A stretch of DNA of 37,318 nucleotides from Maledivibacter halophilus (GTDB lineage: Bacteria > Bacillota > Clostridia > Peptostreptococcales > Caminicellaceae), in contig NZ_FUZT01000027.1 of NCBI RefSeq assembly GCF_900167445.1, positions 1 through 37,318 on the forward strand, read 5' to 3'. Under the pieces are notes generated by a model, which saw nothing but the letters and a program-made list of their open reading frames with translations, was not told where the DNA came from and made no database searches. Position 1 is the first letter of the stretch, and each line of letters opens with the position of its first letter. This document shows positions 1 to 7,701 of the stretch, in pieces. The position numbers and the translations under genes are program-made.

Positions 1-302
<302 letters not shown>

Positions 303-352
303 AAAACATCCATTGTTCAGTTTTGAGAGAATAAAAAAACAATTATTAATTA

Positions 353-386
353 TGCACTATACATTGTTCATTTGCACGATAGTGCA
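353..386 (+). other. Hairpin in the 23S-5S spacer
   Basis: TGCACTAT (353-360) and ATAGTGCA (379-386) form an 8-bp stem a few bases before 5S rRNA. A short direct repeat, CATTGTTCA, also occurs at 310-318 and 362-370. The position suits a processing structure for the 23S-5S spacer, but that role is inferred. Confidence 0.4.
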
Positions 387-391
387 CAAAT

Positions 392-507
392 CCGGTGGCA
401 ATAGCGAAGGGGATACACCTGTACCCATATCGAACACAGAAGTTAAGCCCTTCAGCGCCGATGGTACTTGGCGGGTAACTGCTTGGGAGAGTAGGTCGTT
501 GCCGGTT
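392..507 (+). rRNA. rrf: 5S ribosomal RNA
   Basis: About 116 nt that match the 5S rRNA plan: the 5' strand CCGGTGGCAATAGCGAAGGG, the central CCATATCGAACACAGAAGTT block, the AGCGCCGATGGTA segment, and a 3' strand GTCGTTGCCGG that pairs with the 5' end. It lies about 90 bp after 23S and completes the rrn operon. No tRNA gene is seen before or after it. End positions are accurate to a few bases. Confidence 0.96.
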
Positions 508-515
508 AAAAATGA

Positions 516-553
516 AAAAACCTGAAAGAATACAATTCTTTCAGGTTTTTATT
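516..553 (+). terminator. Terminator of the rrn operon
   Basis: A 15-bp perfect stem with arms AAAAACCTGAAAGAA (516-530) and TTCTTTCAGGTTTTT (536-550) and a 5-nt loop, followed by further T-rich sequence. It lies just after 5S rRNA. The A tract on the left means it could also stop transcription from the other side. Confidence 0.9.
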
Positions 554-691
554 TTTATTGTGAATTTTGGTGGAATTCTCTGATATTACCATGGATATTA
601 GTATTGTTTACTTTTTTAAATAACAGTGCTAATTTAGCTATGAAAGGAATATTTCACAGTAAATAATATACTTTAATGCAAAAAAAATACA

Positions 692-720
692 TTGATTAAT
701 TTAAGTATGTATTGTACAAT
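692..720 (+). promoter_or_regulatory. Promoter of the sdpR-sdpI pair
   Basis: TTGATT (692-697), a 17-bp spacer and TACAAT (715-720) form a good sigma-A promoter. The predicted start of transcription near 727 falls inside the palindrome at 723-750. An ATG at 712 lies between and within these elements, so it cannot be the translation start of the regulator. Confidence 0.75.
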
Positions 721-722
721 TT

Positions 723-750
723 ATTTAGATATTTAGATAAATATCTAAAT
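723..750 (+). promoter_or_regulatory. Candidate ArsR/SdpR operator, perfect palindrome
   Basis: ATTTAGATATTT (723-734) and AAATATCTAAAT (739-750) are perfect 12-bp inverted arms with a 4-bp centre, placed directly after the -10 box and over the likely transcription start. ArsR-family repressors normally bind 12-2-12-type inverted repeats at such a position, so autorepression of the sdpR-sdpI operon is the natural reading. The sequence shows the palindrome directly; the binding protein is inferred. Confidence 0.7.
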
Positions 751-771
751 AAGCATATAGGGTGTGATAGT

Positions 772-1047
772 TTGAATAAAACCTTTAAAGCATTGTCAGA
801 TGCAACAAGGAGAAAAATTTTAAGATTACTTAGGGAAAGAGATTTAACAGCTGGAGAGATTTCAGAGTATTTTAGTATAAGTAAGCCTTCTATAAGTCAT
901 CATTTAAACATATTAAAAAATGCAGAATTAGTACTTTGGGAGAAAAAGGGACAAAATATATATTATTCATTGAATTCTACAGCTGTCCAGGAAATAATGA
1001 ATTGGTTTTTTGACTTTCTAGAAAGGAGAGATGAAGATGAGAATTAA
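772..1047 (+). CDS. sdpR: ArsR/SdpR-family autorepressor
   Basis: A 91-residue winged-helix repressor of the ArsR superfamily, closest in plan to Bacillus SdpR. It opens with LNKTFKALSDATRRKILRLL, the usual SdpR beginning, then the recognition region (TAGEISEYF, SKPSISHHLNILK) and a beta wing (EKKGQNIYYSL). I place the start at TTG 772, preceded by AGGGTGTG. An in-frame ATG at 712 would add 20 unrelated residues and would lie inside the promoter. No metal-binding Cys pattern is seen, so metal sensing is unlikely. Its 3' end overlaps the next gene, implying co-transcription. In Bacillus, SdpR is sequestered by SdpI when toxin is present; the same loop is possible here but no toxin gene is visible. 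Confidence 0.88.
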   Translation: MNKTFKALSDATRRKILRLLRERDLTAGEISEYFSISKPSISHHLNILKNAELVLWEKKGQNIYYSLNSTAVQEIMNWFFDFLERRDEDEN

Positions 1048-1672
1048 TAAAGTATTAGTCTTTTTAGTAATTTTATCTATATTAACAACAGTATTTGTGT
1101 ATAATAGCTTACCGGAAAAAATAGCAACAAATTTTAATTTTAATGGAGAAATAAATGACTACAGCCATAGGGCCTCAGTTTTTATTACAGCTATTTTACC
1201 TTTAATAATATATATATTAATGACAATTCTTCCTAAAATAGATCCTAAAAAAAATTCATATTTAAAACATAAAAAGGCATATAATATAGCTAAATATTTT
1301 ACTGTATTATTTATAATTGCTGTGCATTGGATGATAATTTTATATTCACTTGGATTTAATATAAATATAGGAGTATTTGTAAGACTATTTATTGGAATAA
1401 TGTTTATAGTAATTGGAAATTATATGGGTCAAATTAGACATAATTATTTTTTTGGAATAAGGACGCCATGGACTCTTGCAAATGAAATAGTATGGAAAAA
1501 GACCCATAGAGTTGCCAGTTTTTCATTTATGATTAGTGGGATAATATTTATAGCTTCAGTATTTTTAAATGGAGTAGCCACTGTAATTGCATTTGTAGCT
1601 GCTATGGTTGTTGCAATGCTTTATCCAATTATATATTCATATGTAGAGTATAAAAAAATATCTAAAGCATAG
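1037..1672 (+). CDS. sdpI: SdpI-family membrane protein (DUF1648 + SdpI)
   Basis: A 211-residue membrane protein with about six hydrophobic segments. The N-terminal DUF1648 region has the typical NSLPEKIATNFNFNGEIN stretch after the first membrane segment; the SdpI signature (MGQIRHNYFFGIRTPWTL, then WKKTHRVA) lies near residues 135-165. In Bacillus subtilis SdpI is the immunity protein to the SdpC killing factor and sequesters SdpR at the membrane. The start is taken as ATG 1037, eight bases after GGAG; ATG 1031 is too close to that site. The reading frame overlaps the repressor by 11 bp. No sdpA, sdpB or sdpC-like gene lies nearby, so it may be a stand-alone immunity or envelope-stress unit. 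Confidence 0.87.
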   Translation: MRINKVLVFLVILSILTTVFVYNSLPEKIATNFNFNGEINDYSHRASVFITAILPLIIYILMTILPKIDPKKNSYLKHKKAYNIAKYFTVLFIIAVHWMIILYSLGFNINIGVFVRLFIGIMFIVIGNYMGQIRHNYFFGIRTPWTLANEIVWKKTHRVASFSFMISGIIFIASVFLNGVATVIAFVAAMVVAMLYPIIYSYVEYKKISKA

Positions 1673-1725
1673 TGCTATAGATAATAAATTTTAATTATTA
1701 ATTTAAGATTAAATTCAGTTATGAA

Positions 1726-1743
1726 GAAAGCATATATGCTTTC
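1726..1743. repeat. Perfect 18-bp palindrome after sdpI
   Basis: GAAAGCATATATGCTTTC is self-complementary over its whole length. It lies 54 bp after sdpI and is not followed by a T run, so it is not a standard terminator. Confidence 0.5.
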
Positions 1744-1788
1744 CAATATTATATATACTTTTCCTAAAATATTTATATTATAGGATTT

Positions 1789-1812
1789 AAAATGTTTCAT
1801 ATGAAACATTTT
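1789..1812. repeat. Perfect 24-bp palindrome
   Basis: Arms AAAATGTTTCAT (1789-1800) and ATGAAACATTTT (1801-1812) meet without a spacer. The inner TGTTTCATATGAAACA looks like a dyad operator, but no promoter or gene start is close. Its role is unknown. Confidence 0.55.
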
Positions 1813-1948
1813 GTCTAAAAATGTATAATGGTAGTAAATATAATTTTCGTGATGTGTTTCATCAAATCTACATTTAAAAACTATGAAGAAGATTTTGATT
1901 AATATTGTTGGATTGAACGTTATTTTTATTAATTTTTATACTTCGATA

Positions 1949-2062
1949 ACTATATAGATATACGCCAATAAAACTTAATTATTCATATCAAAATATCCAG
2001 TGTTTCTGAGGAATTTTGATATGAATAAATTAACTATTTTACTGGAATATCTATATATAGTT
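1949..2062. repeat. Nested inverted-repeat element in a gene-free region
   Basis: The 1673-2207 gap holds no gene that I can support. Within it, AACTATATAGATAT (1949-1962) is inverted as ATATCTATATATAGTT (2047-2062), and inside that TTATTCATATCAAAAT (about 1979-1994) is inverted as ATTTTGATATGAATAA (2013-2028). The strand could fold into one long hairpin around CCAGTGTTTCTGAGG. A related stretch lies at about 5975-6094. It resembles a decayed miniature inverted-repeat element. Confidence 0.5.
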
Positions 2063-2114
2063 AATCAATCTTAAAACTCTGTTTATACATGTACAAATAC
2101 TTAAGATTTATTAG

Positions 2115-2197
2115 AGTTTTGAACATATATAAATTAAGGTCTTTACTTAAATTCCTATAAAATATATTTCTGTAAATAGCTTTTAATGTTCAAAACT
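2115..2197. repeat. 12-bp inverted repeat beyond the argH stop
   Basis: AGTTTTGAACAT (2115-2126) and ATGTTCAAAACT (2186-2197) are perfect inverted arms 59 bp apart, ending 10 bp beyond the argH stop codon. No compact hairpin with a T run on the minus strand was found, so the end of the argGH transcript is unclear. Confidence 0.4.
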
Positions 2198-2207
2198 AGT
2201 AAATTCT

Positions 2208-3584
2208 TTACAAAGTATATAGAAAATTTTTACCTTTTTTAATCATATTAATAACATTATTAGTAGAAGTTGAACCCATTGAAATTTTTGCTTCTATACA
2301 GGTTTTTATATTTACTTTATCTTTTATATTGTCACTAAAAAGAGAGGAGAAGCTTTCAAATTCTTCTAATGTTAAATCTTCAATGTTTTTATTATTTTGT
2401 ATACAATATAAAACCATTCTACCAACAATTTCATGGGCACTTCTAAAGGGAAGACCTTTTTTTACTAAATAGTCAGCTACATCAGTGGCATTCATGAAGC
2501 CTGATTTAGTTGCCTTTTTCATATTATCCTTTTTAATTTTCATAGTATATATCATTTCATTGAATATTTCTAAGCATGGTTTTATATTTTCTACTGCATC
2601 AAAGAGAAGCGGTTTATCTTCCTGCATATCCTTATTATATGCAAGGGGCAAAGACTTCATTATTGTTAGTATATTAAATAAATTACCATATATTCTTCCT
2701 GTTTTTCCTCTTATAAGTTCAGCTACATCGGGATTCTTCTTTTGAGGCATTATAGAGCTTCCAGTGCTAAAGCTGTCATCCATTTCTACAAAATCAAACT
2801 CACTTGAACTCCAAAGGATTAATTCTTCACAAAACCTGCTTAAATGCATCATAATTATTGATGATGCGCTTAAAAATTCAATTATAAAGTCTCTATCACT
2901 AACTGCATCAAGGGAATTTTCACATATACCTTTGAAACCAAGTTCATTAGCAATGAAGTCTCTATCGGTATCATAGGTAGTACCTGCTAAGGCTCCAGCC
3001 CCTAATGGCAAAAAATCCATTCTATGGGTACAATCCTTAAGTCTTAAATAGTCCCTTTTGAACATTTGAAAATATGCCATTATGTGATAGGCAAATGTTA
3101 TTGGCTGGGCTCTTTGAAGATGTGTATATCCGGGCATAATAGTATCTATATTCTCTTCACTTAATTTAATCAAAGTTATCAGTAGTTTTTTTATTAACTG
3201 GCATATAGTTATTATTTCTTCTTTAAGATAAAGCCTAATATCAACAGCAACTTGATCATTTCTACTTCTTGCTGTATGGAGTTTTTTACCTAAATTACCT
3301 ATTTTATCCGTAAGAATTTTTTCTATATTCATATGGATATCTTCATATTCTACTTTAAATTCTATAATTCCCGATTCTATATCATCTAATATTTCTTTAA
3401 GTCCATTAATTATTTTTAAGCTTTCATCTTCAGATATTATATTACATTTACTAAGCATTTTAGCATGGGATATACTGCCAAGAATATCATGTTTACAGAG
3501 CTTTTTATCAAAATATATAGAAGCATTAAACTCATCCACTAGTTTTGCTGTAGACTTTGAGAATCTTCCACCCCATAATTTCAT
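2208..3584 (-). CDS. argH: Argininosuccinate lyase
   Basis: Catalyses the last step of arginine synthesis, splitting argininosuccinate into arginine and fumarate, in the cytosol as a tetramer. The 458-residue product has the normal length. It begins MKLWGGRFSKS, carries the TARSRNDQVA and TIMPGYTHLQRAQP motifs in the first half, and the fumarase/lyase signature GSSIMPQKKNPD with the catalytic serine loop near residue 280. It follows argG on the minus strand with an ATGA overlap (3581-3584), so translation is probably coupled. No internal stop or frameshift was seen. A shorter plus-strand reading frame here is a shadow. Confidence 0.98.
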   Translation of the reverse strand: MKLWGGRFSKSTAKLVDEFNASIYFDKKLCKHDILGSISHAKMLSKCNIISEDESLKIINGLKEILDDIESGIIEFKVEYEDIHMNIEKILTDKIGNLGKKLHTARSRNDQVAVDIRLYLKEEIITICQLIKKLLITLIKLSEENIDTIMPGYTHLQRAQPITFAYHIMAYFQMFKRDYLRLKDCTHRMDFLPLGAGALAGTTYDTDRDFIANELGFKGICENSLDAVSDRDFIIEFLSASSIIMMHLSRFCEELILWSSSEFDFVEMDDSFSTGSSIMPQKKNPDVAELIRGKTGRIYGNLFNILTIMKSLPLAYNKDMQEDKPLLFDAVENIKPCLEIFNEMIYTMKIKKDNMKKATKSGFMNATDVADYLVKKGLPFRSAHEIVGRMVLYCIQNNKNIEDLTLEEFESFSSLFSDNIKDKVNIKTCIEAKISMGSTSTNNVINMIKKGKNFLYTL

Positions 3585-4807
3585 ATTATTTGTTTCTCCT
3601 TTTCATTTTTCTCCTTTTTCATGATAGCATTAATAGTTAAAGGCAAAGTAAATAGATTTATAAACCCTTCTGCATCTTTTTGATTATAAACATCATCTTC
3701 ACCAAAGGTTACAAAAGCTTCATTGTATAAAGAATTAGGTGATTTTGTGGCTACAGACTTGCAGCTTCCTTTATAAAGTTTCATCTTAACTGTGCCAGAT
3801 ACAACTTCTTGAGTATTATCAACAAATTTGTCCAGTGAATTTTTAAGATGAGTAAACCACAAACCATCATATACAAGCTGAGCATATTTTTCAGATACCA
3901 TTTTTTTAAAGCTAAGTACTGCACGATCAAGAACGAGTTTTTCAAGGGTCTTATGTGCTTCATATAGTATTGTACCTCCAGGAGTTTCATAAACGCCACG
4001 GGATTTCATACCTACGAGTCTATTTTCTACAATATCAATTATTCCTATACCATTGGAACCACCAATTTCATTTAGCTTATATATCATATTGGCGGGTGAA
4101 TATTTAATACCATCGATAGATACAGGTATACCTTTTTCAAATTTAATTTCAATATATGTTGGCTTATCTGGTGCATCCTCAGGATTTACAGTCATCATAT
4201 ATATATCTTTATCATGTTCATTCCATGGATCTTCAAGATTTCCACCTTCATGGCTTATATGCCAAAGATTTTGATCACGGCTATAAATCTTTTCCTTTGT
4301 AACAGGAATAGGAATATTATGCTTTTTAGCATAGTCTATACAATCTTCACGGGATTTTAGATTCCACTGACGCCAAGGGGCTATTATTTTTAAATATGGA
4401 TTGAGTGCTTTAATAGTTGCTTCAAAACGTACCTGATCATTACCTTTACCTGTTGCTCCATGGGCAATAGCTACGGCTCCTTCTTTTTCAGCAATTTCAA
4501 CTAATTTTTTAGAAATAAGAGGTCTTGCAAAGGATGTGCCTAGTAAATATTTATCTTCATAAACAGCACCAGCTTTTAATGTTGGAAAAATATAATCACT
4601 TACAAACTCTTCCTTAACATCTATTATATAAACCTTTGAAGCTCCCGTTGCTAAAGCTTTATTCTTAACTGAAATAAAGTTTTCTTCTTGACCTACATCT
4701 ATACAAACAGCAATAACATCAAGATTATGTTCTATCTCTAACCATTTCAAAATTACAGATGTATCAAGACCACCAGAATATGCTAAAACGACTTTATCTC
4801 TATTCAT
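3581..4807 (-). CDS. argG: Argininosuccinate synthase
   Basis: Joins citrulline and aspartate with ATP to give argininosuccinate. The 408-residue product has the PP-loop ATP pyrophosphatase motif AYSGGLDTS at residues 9-17, then AIAHGATGKGNDQVRFE and SREDCIDYA, all typical of ArgG. It starts at an ATG preceded by AGGAGG at good spacing and is the first gene of the argG-argH operon. A strong promoter lies 33-60 bp upstream of the start codon. argC and argJ are in a second minus-strand operon 26 kb away; argB, argD and argF are not in the window. The last ~15 residues are rich in Lys and Glu and look like a variable tail. Confidence 0.98.
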   Translation of the reverse strand: MNRDKVVLAYSGGLDTSVILKWLEIEHNLDVIAVCIDVGQEENFISVKNKALATGASKVYIIDVKEEFVSDYIFPTLKAGAVYEDKYLLGTSFARPLISKKLVEIAEKEGAVAIAHGATGKGNDQVRFEATIKALNPYLKIIAPWRQWNLKSREDCIDYAKKHNIPIPVTKEKIYSRDQNLWHISHEGGNLEDPWNEHDKDIYMMTVNPEDAPDKPTYIEIKFEKGIPVSIDGIKYSPANMIYKLNEIGGSNGIGIIDIVENRLVGMKSRGVYETPGGTILYEAHKTLEKLVLDRAVLSFKKMVSEKYAQLVYDGLWFTHLKNSLDKFVDNTQEVVSGTVKMKLYKGSCKSVATKSPNSLYNEAFVTFGEDDVYNQKDAEGFINLFTLPLTINAIMKKEKNEKEKQII

Positions 4808-4839
4808 ATTTATACCTCCTAATGTATGTTTATTAATAT

Positions 4840-4867
4840 ATTATAGCAAAAAATAATATAATTTCAA
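4840..4867 (-). promoter_or_regulatory. argGH promoter with extended -10
   Basis: Read on the minus strand: TTGAAA (4862-4867), a 16-bp spacer ending TGC, then TATAAT (4840-4845). TG-C-TATAAT is a true extended -10. The transcript would start near 4833, leaving a short leader. The sequence over the start site, ATATATTAATAAA, resembles part of the palindrome at the argC promoter, and ATGTATAATTTTTA lies further upstream (about 4907-4920). Either might be an ArgR/AhrC site, but this is a guess. Confidence 0.65.
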
Positions 4868-4950
4868 TAGAAAAATAAAAAAAAATTAATAAATATACAT
4901 AAAAAATAAAAATTATACATCATTTATAAATTTTTAAAAATTTTCTAACA

Positions 4951-4979
4951 TTGACAAAAATATATTTATAATGTAAAAT
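4951..4979 (+). promoter_or_regulatory. Promoter of the GntR regulator
   Basis: TTGACA (4951-4956), 17 bp, TAAAAT (4974-4979). It diverges from the argG promoter across about 85 bp. The predicted start near 4986 leaves a 60-nt leader before ATG 5047. Confidence 0.65.
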
Positions 4980-5046
4980 GACGGTGAAATGATAGTATAA
5001 TAGTATGCTGAAAATAACTTTCGGCCTTAATAATGTGGGGGTAAAA

Positions 5047-5736
5047 ATGGAAAATTTATTTCATGAAAAGAAAGTGAATAAATCATTAACTTCTATGATT
5101 TTTGAGAAGATAAGAGAAGATATTCTAATTGGTAAATATCCTAGCGGAGAGAAAATAGTAGAAGCTAAGCTTGCTGAAGAATTTGGTGTTAGTAGAACAC
5201 CTGTTAGAGAAGCTTTGAAACAATTAGAATTAGATGGTCTTGTTGATAATATTCCCAATAGAGGAGTGATAGTTAAAGGAATATCTAGTCAAGATGTTGA
5301 AGACATATATACTATTAGAATTTCTATAGAGGCTATTGCAGTAAAATGGGCTATTGCAGTAAAATGGGCTATTGATAGGATGAATGATAACGATTTACAG
5401 AAGCTTAAAGATATATATGAGTTAATGGAATTCTATACATTTAAAAATGATATAGATAAAATAGCTGAACTTAATACAAAATTTCATGAAACAATTTATA
5501 ATGCCACAAAAAGCAGATATATGGAGCATGTTTTAAAAGATTTTCAATATTTTATGAAGACTACAAGGTACAGGTCTTTAAGGTCTCCTGGAAGAGTGAA
5601 AAATACATTAAAGGAACATAAAGAAATCTTAGATGCTTTCATTGAAAAAAATAAAGAAGAGGCCTCCAAAGCAATAATTAATCACATAAACAATTCAAGG
5701 GAGAATGCTAGAAGAACTAGAGTCAAAACAAGATAG
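5047..5736 (+). CDS. GntR-family transcription regulator, FCD (FadR) type
   Basis: A 229-residue DNA-binding regulator. The N-terminal winged helix (about 10-75) shows the GntR pattern (YPSGEKIVEAKLAEEFGVS, RTPVREALKQLELDGLV), and the C-terminal all-helical FCD ligand domain has the His-bearing segments NTKFHETIYNATK and LKEHKEILDAF that in this family bind metal and a carboxylate effector. I choose ATG 5047, which follows GGGGGT; ATG 5005 lacks a site and would add 14 odd residues. An in-frame tandem duplication (AIAVKW twice) lies at the start of the FCD domain. The effector and targets are unknown; it diverges from argGH, but GntR/FCD proteins usually control sugar-acid or amino-acid catabolism. 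Confidence 0.87.
   Translation: MENLFHEKKVNKSLTSMIFEKIREDILIGKYPSGEKIVEAKLAEEFGVSRTPVREALKQLELDGLVDNIPNRGVIVKGISSQDVEDIYTIRISIEAIAVKWAIAVKWAIDRMNDNDLQKLKDIYELMEFYTFKNDIDKIAELNTKFHETIYNATKSRYMEHVLKDFQYFMKTTRYRSLRSPGRVKNTLKEHKEILDAFIEKNKEEASKAIINHINNSRENARRTRVKTR
5332..5367 (+). repeat. 18-bp tandem duplication inside the GntR gene
   Basis: GCTATTGCAGTAAAATGG occurs at 5332-5349 and again, without change, at 5350-5367, followed by a partial third unit GCTATTG. It adds six residues in frame (AIAVKW). Identity of both copies suggests a recent slippage event or an assembly artefact. Confidence 0.9.
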
Positions 5737-5768
5737 TATTATATCTAATAATATTTAAGAAAGAATAC

Positions 5769-5882
5769 ATATAGTGAAGGAAAATGAAAGGTCAATCTAT
5801 ATATCATAAAAAATCTCTGAAAAATTGATATTTTAAGATATATAAGATGTATAAAATAAAGTTTTATATTGTTTCACTATAT
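5769..5882. repeat. Inverted repeat after the GntR gene
   Basis: ATATAGTGAA (5769-5778) and TTCACTATAT (5873-5882) are perfect inverted arms enclosing about 94 bp of AT-rich, non-coding sequence. Its size and ends suggest a small inverted-repeat element; no second copy with the same ends was noticed. Confidence 0.4.
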
Positions 5883-5905
5883 AGTAATTCTATTCTAAAG
5901 ATTAA

Positions 5906-5956
5906 TAAATTTTGCTGAAAGAATGTAGAAATCTCCATTATTTCAGCAAAATTTAT
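5906..5956 (+). terminator. Terminator of the GntR gene
   Basis: A perfect 14-bp stem, AAATTTTGCTGAAA (5906-5919) and TTTCAGCAAAATTT (5940-5953), with a 20-nt loop, then ATTTTAAGTTTT. The remaining part of this gap (5957-6109) has a sequence related to the element at 1949-2062 and the niaR leader. Confidence 0.7.
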
Positions 5957-6109
5957 TTTAAGTTTTAATGTAGCATGACTACAGTAGATATTTTTTCTTA
6001 AATATTATTTTTATTATATATATTAGAATACTCAGTGTTTTTGAGAGCTATTGATGTATATAAATTAAGTTTTGCTATGAGAAATTTATATAATAAGGAG
6101 GGGTGAATT

Positions 6110-6631
6110 TTGACAACTGAAGAAAGAAGAAGACAAATTCTAGATATATTAAATAGTAGGGATGAGCCTATTACCGGTTCTGATTTATCAAAAAAATTTG
6201 ATGTCAGCAGACAGGTTATAGTTCAAGATATAGCAGTACTAAGAGCAAAGGGTATTAATATTATGGCAACGTCTAGTGGTTACTATATATTAAAGATTAA
6301 TAAGAATGATAGAAATATAAGAACAATTTTTTGTAAGCATAAAGGATATGAATCTATAGAAATAGAGCTTGGAATAATGGTGGATATGGGTGCAAAAGTG
6401 TTAGATGTAATAGTTACTCATCCTGTATATGGAGAGATAAGATGTCCACTTATGATAAATAGCAGATATGATTTAAAAAAATTTACTGACAAGGTAAAAG
6501 AGTTTAAGGCTGAGCCATTAGCTTCTTTAACTGGTGGAGAGCATATCCATACTATAGAAGTTCCAAATGATGAAATCTATGAAATAATATTAAATAAATT
6601 AAATGAAGTTGGTTTTTTAGTTAAGGATTGA
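6110..6631 (+). CDS. niaR: NiaR, niacin-responsive repressor of NAD synthesis
   Basis: A 173-residue repressor with an N-terminal HTH_11 winged helix (RRRQILDILNSRDEPITGSD, then VSRQVIVQDIAVLRAKG) and a C-terminal 3H domain. The putative metal/ligand site residues H77, E84 or E86, H145 and H147 (in GGEHIHTIEVP) fit those described for Thermotoga NiaR. The family binds DNA with nicotinic acid as co-repressor and shuts off de novo NAD genes and niacin transporters. The start is TTG 6110, set by the strong GGAGGGG at 6098-6104. It lies directly before nadABC, its expected target, with a 143-bp gap that holds a likely operator. Confidence 0.93.
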   Translation: MTTEERRRQILDILNSRDEPITGSDLSKKFDVSRQVIVQDIAVLRAKGINIMATSSGYYILKINKNDRNIRTIFCKHKGYESIEIELGIMVDMGAKVLDVIVTHPVYGEIRCPLMINSRYDLKKFTDKVKEFKAEPLASLTGGEHIHTIEVPNDEIYEIILNKLNEVGFLVKD

Positions 6632-6663
6632 TAGAAATGCTTTTTTTATATATAATAGTGACA

Positions 6664-6687
6664 AGACAGGTGTAAATACAGAATGTT
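6664..6687 (+). promoter_or_regulatory. Candidate NiaR operator before nadA
   Basis: The stretch around GACAGGTGTAAATACAGAAT (6665-6684) has two half sites, ACAGGTGTA and, inverted, ACATTCTGTA. The ACAGGTGT core resembles the NiaR box as I remember it from comparative genomics, but I could not check the matrix. Its place between niaR and nadA fits repression of the nad operon. Confidence 0.4.
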
Positions 6688-6774
6688 TCTTTGGTATATT
6701 TTAGAAATCATTTACAGTGAAAAGAAAGACAAAAAATTTAGAAGTAGTTGTTATATTGAGAGGAGAATTTGATA

Positions 6775-7686
6775 ATGAAAGAACAAGTTATTATAAAAGA
6801 AATAGAAAAGCTTAAAAAAGAAAAAAATGCAATTATATTAGCTCACAATTATCAAATACCTGATGTGCAGGAAATAGCAGATTATGTTGGAGATTCCTTA
6901 GGGCTTAGTAAAAAAGCAGCAGATACAGATGCAAATATTATTGTTTTCTGTGGTGTTCATTTTATGGCTGAAAGTGCAAAAATACTTTCACCTAACAAAA
7001 AAGTGCTACTTCCGGTATTAGATGCAGGTTGTCCAATGGCTGACATGATAGATGCCGATATGCTTAGGACATTTAAAGAAGATTATCCAGATATTCCAGT
7101 AGTATGTTATGTAAACTCTTCAGCGGAGGTTAAGTCTGAAAGTGATATATGTTGTACTTCTTCAAATGCTTTAAAGGTTGTAAAGTCTTTGAAGGAGAAT
7201 AAAGTATTATTTGTTCCGGATCAAAATCTTGGAAACTATATTTCGAAAATGCTTCCAGAAAAGGACATAATACCATGGGAAGGCTTTTGTATTGCCCATC
7301 ATAGAGTTAGACATAATGAAGTTGACATGGTTCGAAAAAGAAGAGGTGAAATAAAAATATTAGTTCATCCTGAATGTAATCCAGCTGTAGTAGAAAAGGC
7401 GGATTTTGTGGGAAGTACATCACAAATAATTGAATATGTGAAAAGCCACGATGATAAGAAGTTTATAATAGGAACAGAGATGGGGATACTCCATAGTCTT
7501 AGAAAACAAAATCCTGATAAGGAGTTTCATTTACTTTCTCCTTCATTAGTTTGCTATAACATGAAAAAAACATCATTAAAAGAAGTATATAATTCGTTAA
7601 AATATGAAAAAAATGAAATTAATGTTGATAATGAAATAATGGATAAAGCATATAAATCCCTAAAAAAAATGTTGAGCCTTTCTTAA
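6775..7686 (+). CDS. nadA: Quinolinate synthase A
   Basis: An oxygen-sensitive [4Fe-4S] enzyme that condenses iminoaspartate (from NadB) with dihydroxyacetone phosphate to quinolinate. The 303-residue product shows the three-fold repeat NadA plan: AHNYQIPDVQ near residue 23, then GCPMADM, CYVNSSAEVK, DICCTSSNA, WEGFCIAHH, HPECNP and the C-terminal LVCYNMKKT. C86, C172 and C260 correspond to the three cluster ligands of Thermotoga NadA. ATG 6775 is chosen: it stands nine bases after AGGAGA; TTG 6769 is too close. It opens the nadA-nadB-nadC operon (15-bp gap to nadB). Confidence 0.97.
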   Translation: MKEQVIIKEIEKLKKEKNAIILAHNYQIPDVQEIADYVGDSLGLSKKAADTDANIIVFCGVHFMAESAKILSPNKKVLLPVLDAGCPMADMIDADMLRTFKEDYPDIPVVCYVNSSAEVKSESDICCTSSNALKVVKSLKENKVLFVPDQNLGNYISKMLPEKDIIPWEGFCIAHHRVRHNEVDMVRKRRGEIKILVHPECNPAVVEKADFVGSTSQIIEYVKSHDDKKFIIGTEMGILHSLRKQNPDKEFHLLSPSLVCYNMKKTSLKEVYNSLKYEKNEINVDNEIMDKAYKSLKKMLSLS

Positions 7687-7701
7687 AGGAGTTTAATAAA
7701 T

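Noticed and set aside
508..700. tRNA genes after 5S rRNA
   Set aside because: No cloverleaf, T-loop GGTTCGAATCC-type or CCA end was found there or elsewhere in the window.
712..771. ATG 712 as start of the ArsR/SdpR repressor
   Set aside because: It overlaps the promoter and operator; TTG 772 has a ribosome site and matches the usual beginning of the family.
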